Shown here piece by piece: positions 33,281 through 47,141 of a DNA stretch of 64,000 bases. The notes under the pieces were generated by a model, which saw nothing but the letters and a program-made list of their open reading frames with translations, ran no database searches and had not been told where the DNA came from. The stretch spans positions 4,278,001 to 4,342,000 of the forward strand of contig NZ_CP041244.1 in the NCBI RefSeq assembly GCF_006547145.1, read 5' to 3'. Numbering within the stretch: position 1 is the stretch's first letter; every line of letters starts with the position of its first letter. A program made the translations under genes and the position numbers. Source of the stretch: Actinomadura sp. WMMA1423. Lineage in GTDB: Bacteria; Actinomycetota; Actinomycetes; Streptosporangiales; Streptosporangiaceae.

Positions 33281-35544
33281 TGAGACGACGTCGCTGGGGC
33301 ACCCTCATGGCCGAGCACCGCCGGTCGGTGATCCTCATCTGGATCGCGTTGCTGCTCGCCTGCGGGGCGAGTTTCCCCGTGCTCGCGAACCGGCTCGAAG
33401 CCCCCGACTACGGCGTCGACGGCGCGCCGTCCACCAGGGCCTCCCGGCTCGTGGAGCGCTACTTCGCCGGCCAGGGGGACGAGCAGGAAGTCATCGTCTT
33501 CGACACCGCGCGGGGCCGGATCGACGACCCGGAGCGCAAGGCGGTGGTCCAGAGGACGGTCGACCGGGCCCGCCGGGAGGAGGGCGTGGTCACGGTCATC
33601 GGCCCGTTCGACCCGCGGGCCGAGGGGCAGGTGGCGGCCGACGGGCGCGCCGCGCTCGCCGTCGTGGGGCTCAAGGGGGACGGCCGGGAGCGGGCGGCCC
33701 GGGCGGCCGGGCTGCAGGACGCGCTGGACGGGGCCGTCCGCGACGCCGCCGGGCGCGGGGGCGCCGGCGGCGGTGTGGCGGCCTACCTGACCGGCTACTC
33801 TCCGATCACCAACGACCAGACGGTCGTCGGGAGCGCCGACGCCGAGCGCGGCGAGGCGATCGGCATGCCGATCGCGCTCGCGGTGATGGTGCTGGCGTTC
33901 GGCGCCGTGACGGCCGCGGTCCTGCCGCTGCTGCTGTCCATGGCGGGGCTGGTCCTCACGTTCGGTGCCGTCTGCCTGCTCACGTTCGGGTTCTCCTACG
34001 ACACCTTCCTGCTGACGATCATCACGATGATCGGAACCGGCATCGGCATCGACTACGCCATGTTCATCGTCAGCCGGTTCAGGGAGGAACTGGCCCACCG
34101 CGGCGTGACCCGGGGCGGGCCGAGGCGGCCCGAGGCGGTCGCCGATGCAGCCGGGGCGGCGGTCGCGACCTCCGGGCGGACCGTGCTGTTCTCCGGCGTC
34201 GTCGTCGCGATCTCGGTGTGCTCGCTGTTCGTCATGCGAGCCCCGGTCTTCCGCGAGATCTCCGTCGGCGTCCTGGTCTCGGTGGTGTGCACCCTCGCGG
34301 CGGCGCTGACGCTGCTGCCCGCCGTCCTCGCCGTGCTCGGGCCCCGGGTCGACGCCGGGTCGCTGCCCGAGCGGTGGCGCCCGGCGGACACCCGGGCCGG
34401 CGCGGGCGCCGCGCACGGGCCGTGGGCGCGGTGGGCGCGCCTGGTGATGCGCCGGCCCGTCGCGTTCGGCCTGGCGGCCGCCACGGTCCTGGTCGCCGCC
34501 GCGCTCCCGCTGCCCAGCCTGAGGTACGGCATCGATCTCGGCACCGCGTCCCTGGAAGGGCGGCCGACCGCCAAGGCGCAGACCGTCCTCGAACGCTCGT
34601 TCAGCCCCGGAGCGGTGTCACCGGTGCAGATCGTGGTCACCGGCCCGGACGGCGCGGCGCTGGACGCCGCCGGACGGCGGGAGGCCGCGCGGGTGGCGGA
34701 CCTCGTCGGCGCGGACCGCCGGGTCGCGGACGTCGAGTCCCTGCCCGGCTCCGGGCGGCTGCTCATCAACGCCGTCCCCTCGGTGCCGATCGACTCGCCG
34801 GCGGCCGCTCACCTGGTCGAGGACATCCGGGGCGACATCGCGCCCAGGGCCGCCGCGAACCAGCAGGTGCTGGTGGGCGGCGCCACCGCGTCCTTCGCCG
34901 ACCTGTCCGAGGAGACCACCGGCAAGCTCCCCTACGTTCTGGCGCTCGTGCTCGGCCTGTCGCTGCTGTTCCTGCTCTCGGTGTTCCGGAGCGTCGCGCT
35001 GCCGGTCAAGGCCGTGGCGATGAACCTGCTGGTCACCGCCGCGTCGGTCGGGCTCACCGTGTGGGTCTTCCAGCAGGGGCACGGTGAAGGCCTGCTCGGT
35101 TTCCACAGTCCCGGGTTCGTCCAGGTGTACCTGCCGATCACCGTGTTCGTGCTGCTGTTCGGCCTCTCGATGGACTACGAGGTCTTCCTCATCCGCCGCA
35201 TGAAAGAGGCGTGGGAGGACGGCCACGGCAACGAGGCCGCCGTCGCCGCGGGGGTCGAGCACACGGCCCGCCCGATCGCGGCCGCCGCGGCGATCATGGT
35301 GGCGGTGTTCGGCGGCTTCCTGACGGCCGGGACCCTGGAGCTCAAGGAGTTCGGGCTCTCGCTGTCGGTCGCGATCGCGCTGGACGCGACCCTGGTGCGG
35401 CTGGTGCTCGTCCCGGCCCTGATGAGGTTGTTCGGCGACTGGAACTGGTGGCTGCCCGGCGGGCTCGGCCGGCGCCTCCCCCGGCTCGGCGAGGAGGGGG
35501 CCGGGGCGGCTCAGGTCGGCTCGGCGAGGTCGCCGGGGGTCTGA
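33277..35544 (+). CDS. MMPL-family RND transporter
   Basis: A 755-residue transporter with two repeats of one helix, a large extracellular domain and five helices. The conserved helix IV sequence is 'GTGIGIDYAMFIVSRFREEL' in the first half and 'GLSMDYEVFLIRRMKEAW' in the second. It is translationally coupled to a TetR regulator, suggesting an exporter for an amphiphilic or toxic compound. Its last 34 bases overlap the convergent regulator gene. It is related to, but not a recent duplicate of, the MMPL gene at 19026. Confidence 0.93.
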   Translation: MMRRRRWGTLMAEHRRSVILIWIALLLACGASFPVLANRLEAPDYGVDGAPSTRASRLVERYFAGQGDEQEVIVFDTARGRIDDPERKAVVQRTVDRARREEGVVTVIGPFDPRAEGQVAADGRAALAVVGLKGDGRERAARAAGLQDALDGAVRDAAGRGGAGGGVAAYLTGYSPITNDQTVVGSADAERGEAIGMPIALAVMVLAFGAVTAAVLPLLLSMAGLVLTFGAVCLLTFGFSYDTFLLTIITMIGTGIGIDYAMFIVSRFREELAHRGVTRGGPRRPEAVADAAGAAVATSGRTVLFSGVVVAISVCSLFVMRAPVFREISVGVLVSVVCTLAAALTLLPAVLAVLGPRVDAGSLPERWRPADTRAGAGAAHGPWARWARLVMRRPVAFGLAAATVLVAAALPLPSLRYGIDLGTASLEGRPTAKAQTVLERSFSPGAVSPVQIVVTGPDGAALDAAGRREAARVADLVGADRRVADVESLPGSGRLLINAVPSVPIDSPAAAHLVEDIRGDIAPRAAANQQVLVGGATASFADLSEETTGKLPYVLALVLGLSLLFLLSVFRSVALPVKAVAMNLLVTAASVGLTVWVFQQGHGEGLLGFHSPGFVQVYLPITVFVLLFGLSMDYEVFLIRRMKEAWEDGHGNEAAVAAGVEHTARPIAAAAAIMVAVFGGFLTAGTLELKEFGLSLSVAIALDATLVRLVLVPALMRLFGDWNWWLPGGLGRRLPRLGEEGAGAAQVGSARSPGV

Positions 35545-36515
35545 ACGCCGTCCGTGAGGGCGGTGCCGGTGGCGGTCCGGTAGTAGAGGACGGAGCGTCC
35601 GGCGCGGCGGCGGTCGACGAGCCGGGCGTCGAGGAGCACCCGGAGGTGGCGGCCGACCGAGCCGAGGCCCTGGCCGGTGAGCGCCACGAGCTGCGTGGTG
35701 CTCAGCGGGGTCTCCAGCAGGACGAGGACGCGGGCGCGCCCCGGCCCGAGGAGGCGTTCGAGCGCCTCGGGGACGGGGGCACCGCCCGCGCCCGCCAGCG
35801 GCGCCGAGCAGGGGTAGACGATCGCGTACCGGTCGGGGTCCGGCTCCTTCCAGGCCGCCCAGCCCGTTCGCGGGGTGACCGGCACGAAGAGCAGCCGGGC
35901 GCCGGAGACGTCGCGCGGTGGGTAGTCGAAGACGTTGATCTGCAGGCGGCCGTCGCCGAGCCAGCGCATCCCCGGGCTCATGTCGTCCAGCGCGGTGGCC
36001 CACCCGCCGTGGCTCAGCTGCGCGGCGCGCGCGACCGCGTCGGCATCCATGACACGGCGGCGGCGCTCCCAGTCGGGCTCGACGGTGTTAGTCCACACCC
36101 ACTCCAGGAGGCCCGCGATCCGCCCGGGCGCGTCGGGGCGGCGCAGCTCGGCGGGCAGCGGCCCCCCGAAGGAGACCTCCAGGTCCGCGTACGCGCGCTC
36201 GGGCGGGGTCTCGCGGACGGCGGCGAGTTCCTCGTGGAACGTCGGTGAGCCCACACCCGGGTGCGGCGGGGTCAGGAGGTCGGCGATCCACCGGGTCCTG
36301 GCGCCGAGGGCGGCGTCCAGCAGCGCGGCGGTGACGGGGTCGCGGCGGAGCGTCCGCCGGTAGCAGGGCAGGTGGTCGTCAAGCCAGGACCGCTCCCTCG
36401 GATGCGCGGCGGTGCCCTTCGCCAGGAGCTTCACGCAGGCCGTGGTCTCCGCGAGAGCCGAGATCACGAACCGCCCGCTCGCGAGCGTGTCCGCGTTGAC
36501 CAGCCACCAGCCCAT
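35511..36515 (-). CDS. ArsR-type helix-turn-helix regulator with DUF5937
   Basis: A 334-residue regulator. The N-terminal two thirds resemble DUF5937, found in actinomycete ArsR-like proteins ('ALGARTRWIADLLTPP', 'FHEELAAVRETPPERAYADL'). The C-terminal part is a winged helix-turn-helix with 'TPLSTTQLVALTGQGLGSVGRHLRVLLDARLVDRRRAGRSVLYY'-type sequence. It is divergent from an MFS exporter and probably represses it. A perfect 9-bp inverted repeat overlaps its own start codon. Its 3' end overlaps the MMPL gene. Confidence 0.87.
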   Translation of the reverse strand: MGWWLVNADTLASGRFVISALAETTACVKLLAKGTAAHPRERSWLDDHLPCYRRTLRRDPVTAALLDAALGARTRWIADLLTPPHPGVGSPTFHEELAAVRETPPERAYADLEVSFGGPLPAELRRPDAPGRIAGLLEWVWTNTVEPDWERRRRVMDADAVARAAQLSHGGWATALDDMSPGMRWLGDGRLQINVFDYPPRDVSGARLLFVPVTPRTGWAAWKEPDPDRYAIVYPCSAPLAGAGGAPVPEALERLLGPGRARVLVLLETPLSTTQLVALTGQGLGSVGRHLRVLLDARLVDRRRAGRSVLYYRTATGTALTDGVQTPGDLAEPT

Positions 36516-36537
36516 GTTTCGCCTCCACGCGAAACAT
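36514..36537. promoter_or_regulatory. Perfect inverted repeat between the ArsR-type and MFS genes
   Basis: ATGTTTCGC (36514-36522), a 6-base spacer and GCGAAACAT (36529-36537) form a perfect dyad in the divergent promoter region. It is the likely operator of the ArsR-type protein. On the minus strand the spacer reads GTGGAG, which is also the ribosome-binding site of the regulator gene, and the start codon lies in the arm. Confidence 0.7.
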
Positions 36538-36574
36538 TAGCGGTCGCCTCGCGGTACGTCCGAGCCTGTCGATC

Positions 36575-37753
36575 ATGCGCACGTATCGGGATCTCTTCCA
36601 CACCCCGGAGTACACGCCGCTCTTCGCGTCGTTCACGGTCCAGGTCGCCGCCCAGACGGTCAGCGGCCTGGCGCTCGGCGTGCTGGTCTTCGACTCGACC
36701 CGGTCGCCGCTGCTGGCGGCGCTGAGCATGTTCGGCGGCTCGTTCGCCCAGCTGGCCGGGGCGCTGACGCTGCTGTCGGCCGCCGACCGCCTGCCGCCGA
36801 GGGCGGCGCTCGCCTGCATGGCCGTGCTCTTCGGCGCGGGGACGGCGGTCCTGGCCGTCCCCGGCCTCCCGCTCGCGGCGCTGTTCGCCATCGTGCTGGG
36901 GCTCGGTACGGTCGCCTCGCTGAGCGGCGGCGTCCGCCACAGCCTGATGAGCCGGATCCTTCCCAGCGAGGGCCGGCTCCTCGGCCGCTCCGTCCTGAAC
37001 ATGTCCGTGGGGACGATGCAGATCTGCGGCTTCGCCGCCGGCGGCGTCCTCGTCGTCGCGCTCTCACCCAGGGTCACCCTGCTCGCGGGCGCCGCGCTCT
37101 ACCTGCTCACCGCGGTGGTGGCTGTCGCCGGCCTGAGCGGCCGCCCGCCGGCGGCCGCCGGGCGCCCCAGCCCGGCGGAGACGTGGCGCACCAACGTGCG
37201 GCTGCTCTCCTCGGCGCCGCGCCGCCACACCTACCTCGCGATGTGGGTGCCGAACGGCCTGATCGTCGGCTGCGAGGCCCTCTTCGTCTCCTACTCCCCG
37301 AACCACGCGGGACTCCTGCTCGCCGTGGCCGCCGTCGGCATGCTGATCGGGGACACCGTGGCGGGCCGCTTCATCCCGGCGGGCCTGCGCGAGCGCGTCG
37401 GCCCCGCCCTGCGGTTGCTGCTGGCCGTCCCCTACCTGCTGTTCGCCGTCGACCCGCCGCTCCCGCTTGCCGCCGCCGCCATCCTGTTGGCCTCCGTCGG
37501 CTTCGCGGCGACCCTGCTCCTCCAGGACCGCCTCCTGGCGCTGACCCCGGACTCCCTGCACGGGCACGCTCTCGGGCTGCAGGGAGCCGGCATGGTCACC
37601 ATGCAGGGCGTGGGCGCGGCCCTGGCGGGCGGCGCGGCCCAGGCGACCTCGCCCGCGACCGCCATGGCGATCATGGCCGCCGCCTCCCTGGCCGTCACCC
37701 TCGCCCTGGCACCCGGGCTCCGCCCCCTCCCCGAGCTCCGGACCGCGAACTGA
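36575..37753 (+). CDS. MFS transporter
   Basis: A 392-residue membrane protein with about twelve helices of the major facilitator superfamily. The N terminus 'YRDLFHTPEYTPLFASFTVQVAAQTVSGLALGVLVF' is typical of the actinomycete macrolide/drug-exporter-like branch. The loop 2-3 motif is degenerate ('SAADRLPPRAALA'). It is divergent from an ArsR-type regulator with an operator between them. The substrate is unknown. Confidence 0.9.
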   Translation: MRTYRDLFHTPEYTPLFASFTVQVAAQTVSGLALGVLVFDSTRSPLLAALSMFGGSFAQLAGALTLLSAADRLPPRAALACMAVLFGAGTAVLAVPGLPLAALFAIVLGLGTVASLSGGVRHSLMSRILPSEGRLLGRSVLNMSVGTMQICGFAAGGVLVVALSPRVTLLAGAALYLLTAVVAVAGLSGRPPAAAGRPSPAETWRTNVRLLSSAPRRHTYLAMWVPNGLIVGCEALFVSYSPNHAGLLLAVAAVGMLIGDTVAGRFIPAGLRERVGPALRLLLAVPYLLFAVDPPLPLAAAAILLASVGFAATLLLQDRLLALTPDSLHGHALGLQGAGMVTMQGVGAALAGGAAQATSPATAMAIMAAASLAVTLALAPGLRPLPELRTAN

Positions 37754-37834
37754 GCGGCGGCGCCCGCACGGAGTCTCCACACGATCCGCACACGACGGAC
37801 GCCACCGGCGCGGCGGGGCGGCGTCCAATGAGGC

Positions 37835-39247
37835 ATGCGCGTCAAGATGATCCTCCCGGCCCTGACCGAGGCGACGTCGCCGTTCTTCCGACCGATCAAG
37901 TACTCGCTGTTCCCGCCGCTCGGGCTGGCGACTCTCGCCGCCTACCTCGGCCCGGACGACGAGGTGACGCTGACCGACGAGCACGTCCAGAAGGTCGACA
38001 CCTCCGACGAGCCCGACCTCGTGGTGATCCAGGTCTACATCACCTCGGCGCGGCGCGCCTACGAGCTGGCCGACCTCTACCGCGCCCGGGGCGCGCACGT
38101 CTGCCTGGGCGGGCTGCACGTCACCTCGCTCCCGGACGAGGCGGCCCGGCACGCCGACACGATCTTCCGCGGACCGGGCGAGGACACCTGGCCCCGCTTC
38201 CTCGCCGACCTGCGCGCCGGGCGCCCGGCGGCCCGCTACGACTCCGCCGAGCGGACGCTCGGCGGGCTGCCGCCGATCCGCCGCGACCTCATCGCCCGCG
38301 AGCGCTACCTGGTCCCGAACTCGATCGTGGTGTCGCGCGGCTGCCCGCACGTGTGCGACTTCTGCTACAAGGAGGCGTTCTTCGAGGGCGGCAAGTCGTT
38401 CTACACCCAGACCGTCGACGCGGCGCTCGCCGAGATCGACCGGCTGCCGGGGCGGCACCTGTACTTCCTGGACGACCACCTGTTCGGCAACGCCCGGTTC
38501 GCCTCCGCGCTGTTCGACGGGATGCGCGGCATGGGACGGCTCTGGCAGGCGGCGGGGACGGTGAAGGCGGTGCTGAACCCCGGGCTCCTGGAGAAGGCCG
38601 TCGAGTCCGGGCTGCGGAGCCTGTTCGTCGGCTTCGAGACCGTCAACGCCGGCAACCTCACCGAGCAGCGCAAGTGGCAGAACATCGACCGCGACTACGG
38701 CGCGGTGGTCCGCCGCCTGCACGACAACGGCGTGATGGTCAACGGCAGCTTCGTGTTCGGGATGGACGAGGACGACCCCGCCGTGTTCGACCGCACCGTC
38801 GAGTGGGCGGTCGGCCAGGGCATCGAGACCGCCACCTTCCACATCCTGACCCCCTATCCAGGGACCCGCCTCTACGACCGCATGGCCAAGGCCGGCCGGC
38901 TCCTGCACTCCGACTGGGACCGGTACGACACCCGTACGGTCGTCTTCAAGCCCGCCAAGATGACCGCCCGGCAACTGGAGGACGGCTACTGGCGCGCCTA
39001 CCGCGACTTCTACCGGTGGGGCTCGATCCTGCGCGGCGCGGCCACCAAGCCGACCCTGCGCGGCAAGGCCAGGCACGCCGCCTACGCCGGGGGCTGGAAG
39101 AAGTTCGAGCCCGCGTGGGACCTGGTCATCCGCGCGAAGAGGGCGGGGCGCGCGCTGCCGATGCTGGAGGCGATCCTTTCCGGCTTCGGCAGCCGACCGG
39201 CCCGGTCCGAGGCGTCACGGGAACCGGAGCCGGCCTCCGTGTCCTGA
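37835..39247 (+). CDS. B12-binding domain radical SAM protein
   Basis: A 470-residue enzyme. The N-terminal cobalamin-binding-like domain (about 1-135) lacks a clear DxHxxG motif, as in many members. The radical SAM core has CxxxCxxC at Cys170, Cys174 and Cys177 for the 4Fe-4S cluster, followed by 'LYFLDDHLFGN' and 'SLFVGFETVN'. The C terminus resembles DUF4070, seen in BchE-like and hopanoid-modifying enzymes. Members catalyse methylations, cyclisations or rearrangements of lipids and natural products. The reaction here is unknown. It may form its own unit, since a hairpin follows and the giant carboxylase starts 205 bases later. Confidence 0.9.
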   Translation: MRVKMILPALTEATSPFFRPIKYSLFPPLGLATLAAYLGPDDEVTLTDEHVQKVDTSDEPDLVVIQVYITSARRAYELADLYRARGAHVCLGGLHVTSLPDEAARHADTIFRGPGEDTWPRFLADLRAGRPAARYDSAERTLGGLPPIRRDLIARERYLVPNSIVVSRGCPHVCDFCYKEAFFEGGKSFYTQTVDAALAEIDRLPGRHLYFLDDHLFGNARFASALFDGMRGMGRLWQAAGTVKAVLNPGLLEKAVESGLRSLFVGFETVNAGNLTEQRKWQNIDRDYGAVVRRLHDNGVMVNGSFVFGMDEDDPAVFDRTVEWAVGQGIETATFHILTPYPGTRLYDRMAKAGRLLHSDWDRYDTRTVVFKPAKMTARQLEDGYWRAYRDFYRWGSILRGAATKPTLRGKARHAAYAGGWKKFEPAWDLVIRAKRAGRALPMLEAILSGFGSRPARSEASREPEPASVS

Positions 39248-39256
39248 CCCCTTCGC

Positions 39257-39290
39257 GGGAGAGGCGGGCGGCCGTGCTCCGCCCGCTCCC
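39257..39290 (+). terminator. Terminator-like hairpin after the radical SAM gene
   Basis: GGGAGAGGCGGGCGG (39257-39271) pairs with CCGCCCGCTCCC (39279-39290), giving 12 base pairs with a small bulge. It lies just after the stop codon. Confidence 0.5.
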
Positions 39291-39451
39291 CGTGCAGGGT
39301 GGGCCGCGCGTTTTGCAGGTTTCCTACAACTGAAGCGGCGTAGCGTGCGTTGTCGGCGGCATGGCGCCGCCGCCCTCTGGGCGGAAAGGTGAACAGTGTC
39401 CGGGTGCGCCGTGTCCCGGTGCCGCAACCATCTAGCAGGAGGCTCGGTCGG

Positions 39452-45076
<5,625 letters not shown>

Positions 45077-45077
45077 C

Positions 45078-45116
45078 GCCGGGGCGCGGGGGCCCGCCGG
45101 CTCCCGCGCCCCCGGC
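45078..45116. terminator. Terminator-like hairpin between convergent genes
   Basis: GCCGGGGCGCGGG (45078-45090) pairs with CCCGCGCCCCCGGC (45103-45116) with one bulged base. It lies between the carboxylase and the HEAT-repeat gene, which face each other. Confidence 0.6.
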
Positions 45117-45132
45117 GGCCCGGCACCGGGCG

Positions 45133-45474
45133 CTAGAAGATCAGGCCGTTGGCGTACGCCTGCTCGAGCACCTGCTCGGCCTCGCGGGTGTCGAGCATCT
45201 CCAGGCCGCGCACCGCCCAGAACCGCAGCGACTCGTCCTCGCCGTCGAGCTGGCCGCGGAACACCTCCAGGGCGTCCGGCGACCGGGCCTCGGCGATCAG
45301 TTCGAGCAGCCAGCAGCGCAGGCCCGGGTCGTCGCCCTCCGCCGCGAACTCCGCGATCAGCTCGCCGACATAGGCATCGGCGTGCTCGCGCAGGAAGTCG
45401 AAGGCGTCCTCCCGGACCCGCGGCTCCCTCGTCCGCATGGACTGCATGGCCTGATCGAAACGCCGCCGCGACAT
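45133..45474 (-). CDS. Small HEAT-repeat-like protein
   Basis: A 113-residue all-helical protein resembling two to three HEAT repeats ('VREDAFDFLREHADAYVGELIAEFAA', 'LRCWLLELIAEARSPDALEVFRGQL', 'LRFWAVRGLEML'). HEAT proteins act as binding scaffolds, and small ones like this are also used as immunity or adaptor proteins. It stands alone, convergent with the carboxylase gene. I cannot name a partner. Confidence 0.75.
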   Translation of the reverse strand: MSRRRFDQAMQSMRTREPRVREDAFDFLREHADAYVGELIAEFAAEGDDPGLRCWLLELIAEARSPDALEVFRGQLDGEDESLRFWAVRGLEMLDTREAEQVLEQAYANGLIF

Positions 45475-45561
45475 GTGCCGACTCTACGACCGGCATCCGA
45501 CGATCGCGACATAAGCCACCCTCGCCCGCGCAGCGCCGACCCACCTCATGACCAGCCTCCC

Positions 45562-45589
45562 GAGACATCACTCTCCGTGTTCGTATAAT
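45562..45589 (+). promoter_or_regulatory. Housekeeping-type promoter before the secreted protein gene
   Basis: A perfect -10 TATAAT (45584-45589) is preceded at 16 bases by GAGACA (45562-45567), a 4 of 6 match to TTGACA. A perfect TATAAT is rare in such GC-rich DNA. It would give a leader of about 64 bases. Confidence 0.6.
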
Positions 45590-45659
45590 CCCCCTGCGTT
45601 GCGACGTCCAGGAGTGGAGCGCGGTCGCGCGCTCTGCGGGAGGGGTGTGCGTCTTGAGG

Positions 45660-47024
45660 ATGAGCAGGAGAGTCGCGGGAGTGGCCGCGGGGGCGGGCGC
45701 CGCCGCGGTCGTGGCGGCGGGCTGGCCGGTGGGGGCCTCCGCGGGCGGTCAGTGGCGGCTGGTCGCGCAGGAGCGGTTCGACCGGCCGCTGCGGGTCGAC
45801 GGCGCGCCCTGGCGGCTGGACCCGCAGGGGCCGCGCAGCCCATGGCACGTCGACGCGTTCGACGACGACGGCGAGGCGTGGAGGAGGCTCAGCGGACCGC
45901 TGTTCGAGCGGCAGCTGAAGACGCTCAACGTGTTCCGCAAGCGCGTCGCCTTCGGGCAGCGGGGATGGCTGACGGCGGAGGTCGCCGCCGTCGACAAGGA
46001 CCGCGACGGCCGCCCCGACTCCCGGCCGGGCCTGTCGGCCGTGTCGCTGCCGGGCGGGCACACGGCCGCCCGGATCTCCGAGCCGAGCTGGGACGCGGGG
46101 GTCCTCATCCGGCCGACCCGTCCGCTGCCCCGGTACTACCGGGTGGAGATGACGCTGCGCGGCATCCAGTTCGGGGGCGAGCGGAACGGCACGTTCGACT
46201 ACGGCGGCCGGCACAACGGATACACCATGGAGCCGTGCAAGACCCGGTACCCGTGGACGTTCCAGGGCGCGCTGCCGGGCAGGTCCCGGTGCCAGTACCC
46301 CGACGTGACGCGGGAGAACGGGTTCTACTACCTGACGATCCTCGACTACGCGAACCCGGCGCCGCACGGCAACCCGGGCATCCACTACCGGCGCAAGGTC
46401 ATCATGGACGGCTACTACAGCGACGACGCCCGCTGGAAGAACGCCGCGACCTGCAACCCGCGGACCCGGAAGATGTACCGGACGTTCGACGGCACCTTCA
46501 ACGGCGTCAACGCCCTGTTCCCGCGCGGCGACCTGTTCCGCGAGACCGCCAACAACAACATCAGCAACGAGTACTACGCCAAGACCGCCTGCGGAGAGGC
46601 GTCCATGGACCGGCGGTACGGGCCGGGCGGCCGCTTCGAGGGGCACCTGACCAGCGCCGAGCTGCGGCCGGAGCTGCTGCCGAAGGCCGCCTACCGGTTC
46701 GCCATCGAGCGCGACCGCACCGGCTACACGCTGGAGATGAGCGGCCCGTTCCTGCACACCGGGCAGATCACGCTGCGCGCCCACCACGACTTCGTGGAGA
46801 ACGGGCGCCCGATCTGGCACTACAACCAGACACCCGGCGAGTACGACGGCCGGTTCGACCGCAGGCTCGTCCACAAGGGCCCGGCCGGGACGTACACGAC
46901 CGAGCACAGCTGGCCGAAGGGCTCGGCCTACCCCGACTCCTTCATCATCGGCGACCCGCACCTGAACTACTACGAGGGCGAGGCGTACGTCGACGACATC
47001 CGCCTCTACGTCCCCAAGGGGTGA
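45660..47024 (+). CDS. Secreted protein of unknown function, possibly a jelly-roll carbohydrate-binding or hydrolase fold
   Basis: A protein of about 454 residues with a signal peptide ('RVAGVAAGAGAAAVVAAGWPVGASA'). I do not recognise the family. It is rich in Tyr, Trp, Asn and Arg. Four Cys lie in short segments (EPCKTRY, SRCQYPD, ATCNPRT and TACGEAS) and could form two disulfides. Long beta-type segments such as 'YRVEMTLRGIQFGGERNGTFDYGG' and the closing 'YVDDIRLYVPKG' resemble concanavalin-like glycan-binding or glycoside hydrolase folds, but no catalytic motif is visible. TTG 45654 and GTG 45645 are in-frame alternative starts near the AGGGG. It has its own promoter and a strong terminator-like hairpin. 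Confidence 0.75.
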   Translation: MSRRVAGVAAGAGAAAVVAAGWPVGASAGGQWRLVAQERFDRPLRVDGAPWRLDPQGPRSPWHVDAFDDDGEAWRRLSGPLFERQLKTLNVFRKRVAFGQRGWLTAEVAAVDKDRDGRPDSRPGLSAVSLPGGHTAARISEPSWDAGVLIRPTRPLPRYYRVEMTLRGIQFGGERNGTFDYGGRHNGYTMEPCKTRYPWTFQGALPGRSRCQYPDVTRENGFYYLTILDYANPAPHGNPGIHYRRKVIMDGYYSDDARWKNAATCNPRTRKMYRTFDGTFNGVNALFPRGDLFRETANNNISNEYYAKTACGEASMDRRYGPGGRFEGHLTSAELRPELLPKAAYRFAIERDRTGYTLEMSGPFLHTGQITLRAHHDFVENGRPIWHYNQTPGEYDGRFDRRLVHKGPAGTYTTEHSWPKGSAYPDSFIIGDPHLNYYEGEAYVDDIRLYVPKG

Positions 47025-47030
47025 CCCGCG

Positions 47031-47074
47031 CCGGCGGGGGCGCGTCCCTCATTCGCGGGACGCGCCCCCGCCGG
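47031..47074 (+). terminator. Very strong terminator hairpin
   Basis: Perfect 18-bp arms at 47031-47048 and 47057-47074 flank an 8-base loop (TCATTCGC), six bases after the stop of the secreted protein gene. It also faces the convergent dacB-like gene, so it may work for both. Confidence 0.85.
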
Positions 47075-47078
47075 TGGT

Positions 47079-47137
47079 CGGAACAGGCAGTGGCCGGAAC
47101 AGGCGGTGGCCGGGAACAGGCGGTGGCCGGGGAACTG
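47079..47137. repeat. Short tandem repeat (16-17 bp) with a growing G run
   Basis: Units CGGAACAGGCAGTGGC (47079), CGGAACAGGCGGTGGC (47095) and CGGGAACAGGCGGTGGC (47111) are followed by a partial copy starting CGGGGAAC. The G run grows 2, 2, 3, 4 across the units. It is intergenic, next to the terminator hairpin. Confidence 0.8.
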
Positions 47138-47141
47138 CCCG

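Noticed and set aside
39312..39335. A fourth BlaI-like box upstream of the carboxylase gene
   Set aside because: Only one half-site (CCTACA) fits; the other half has three mismatches and there is no linked regulator.
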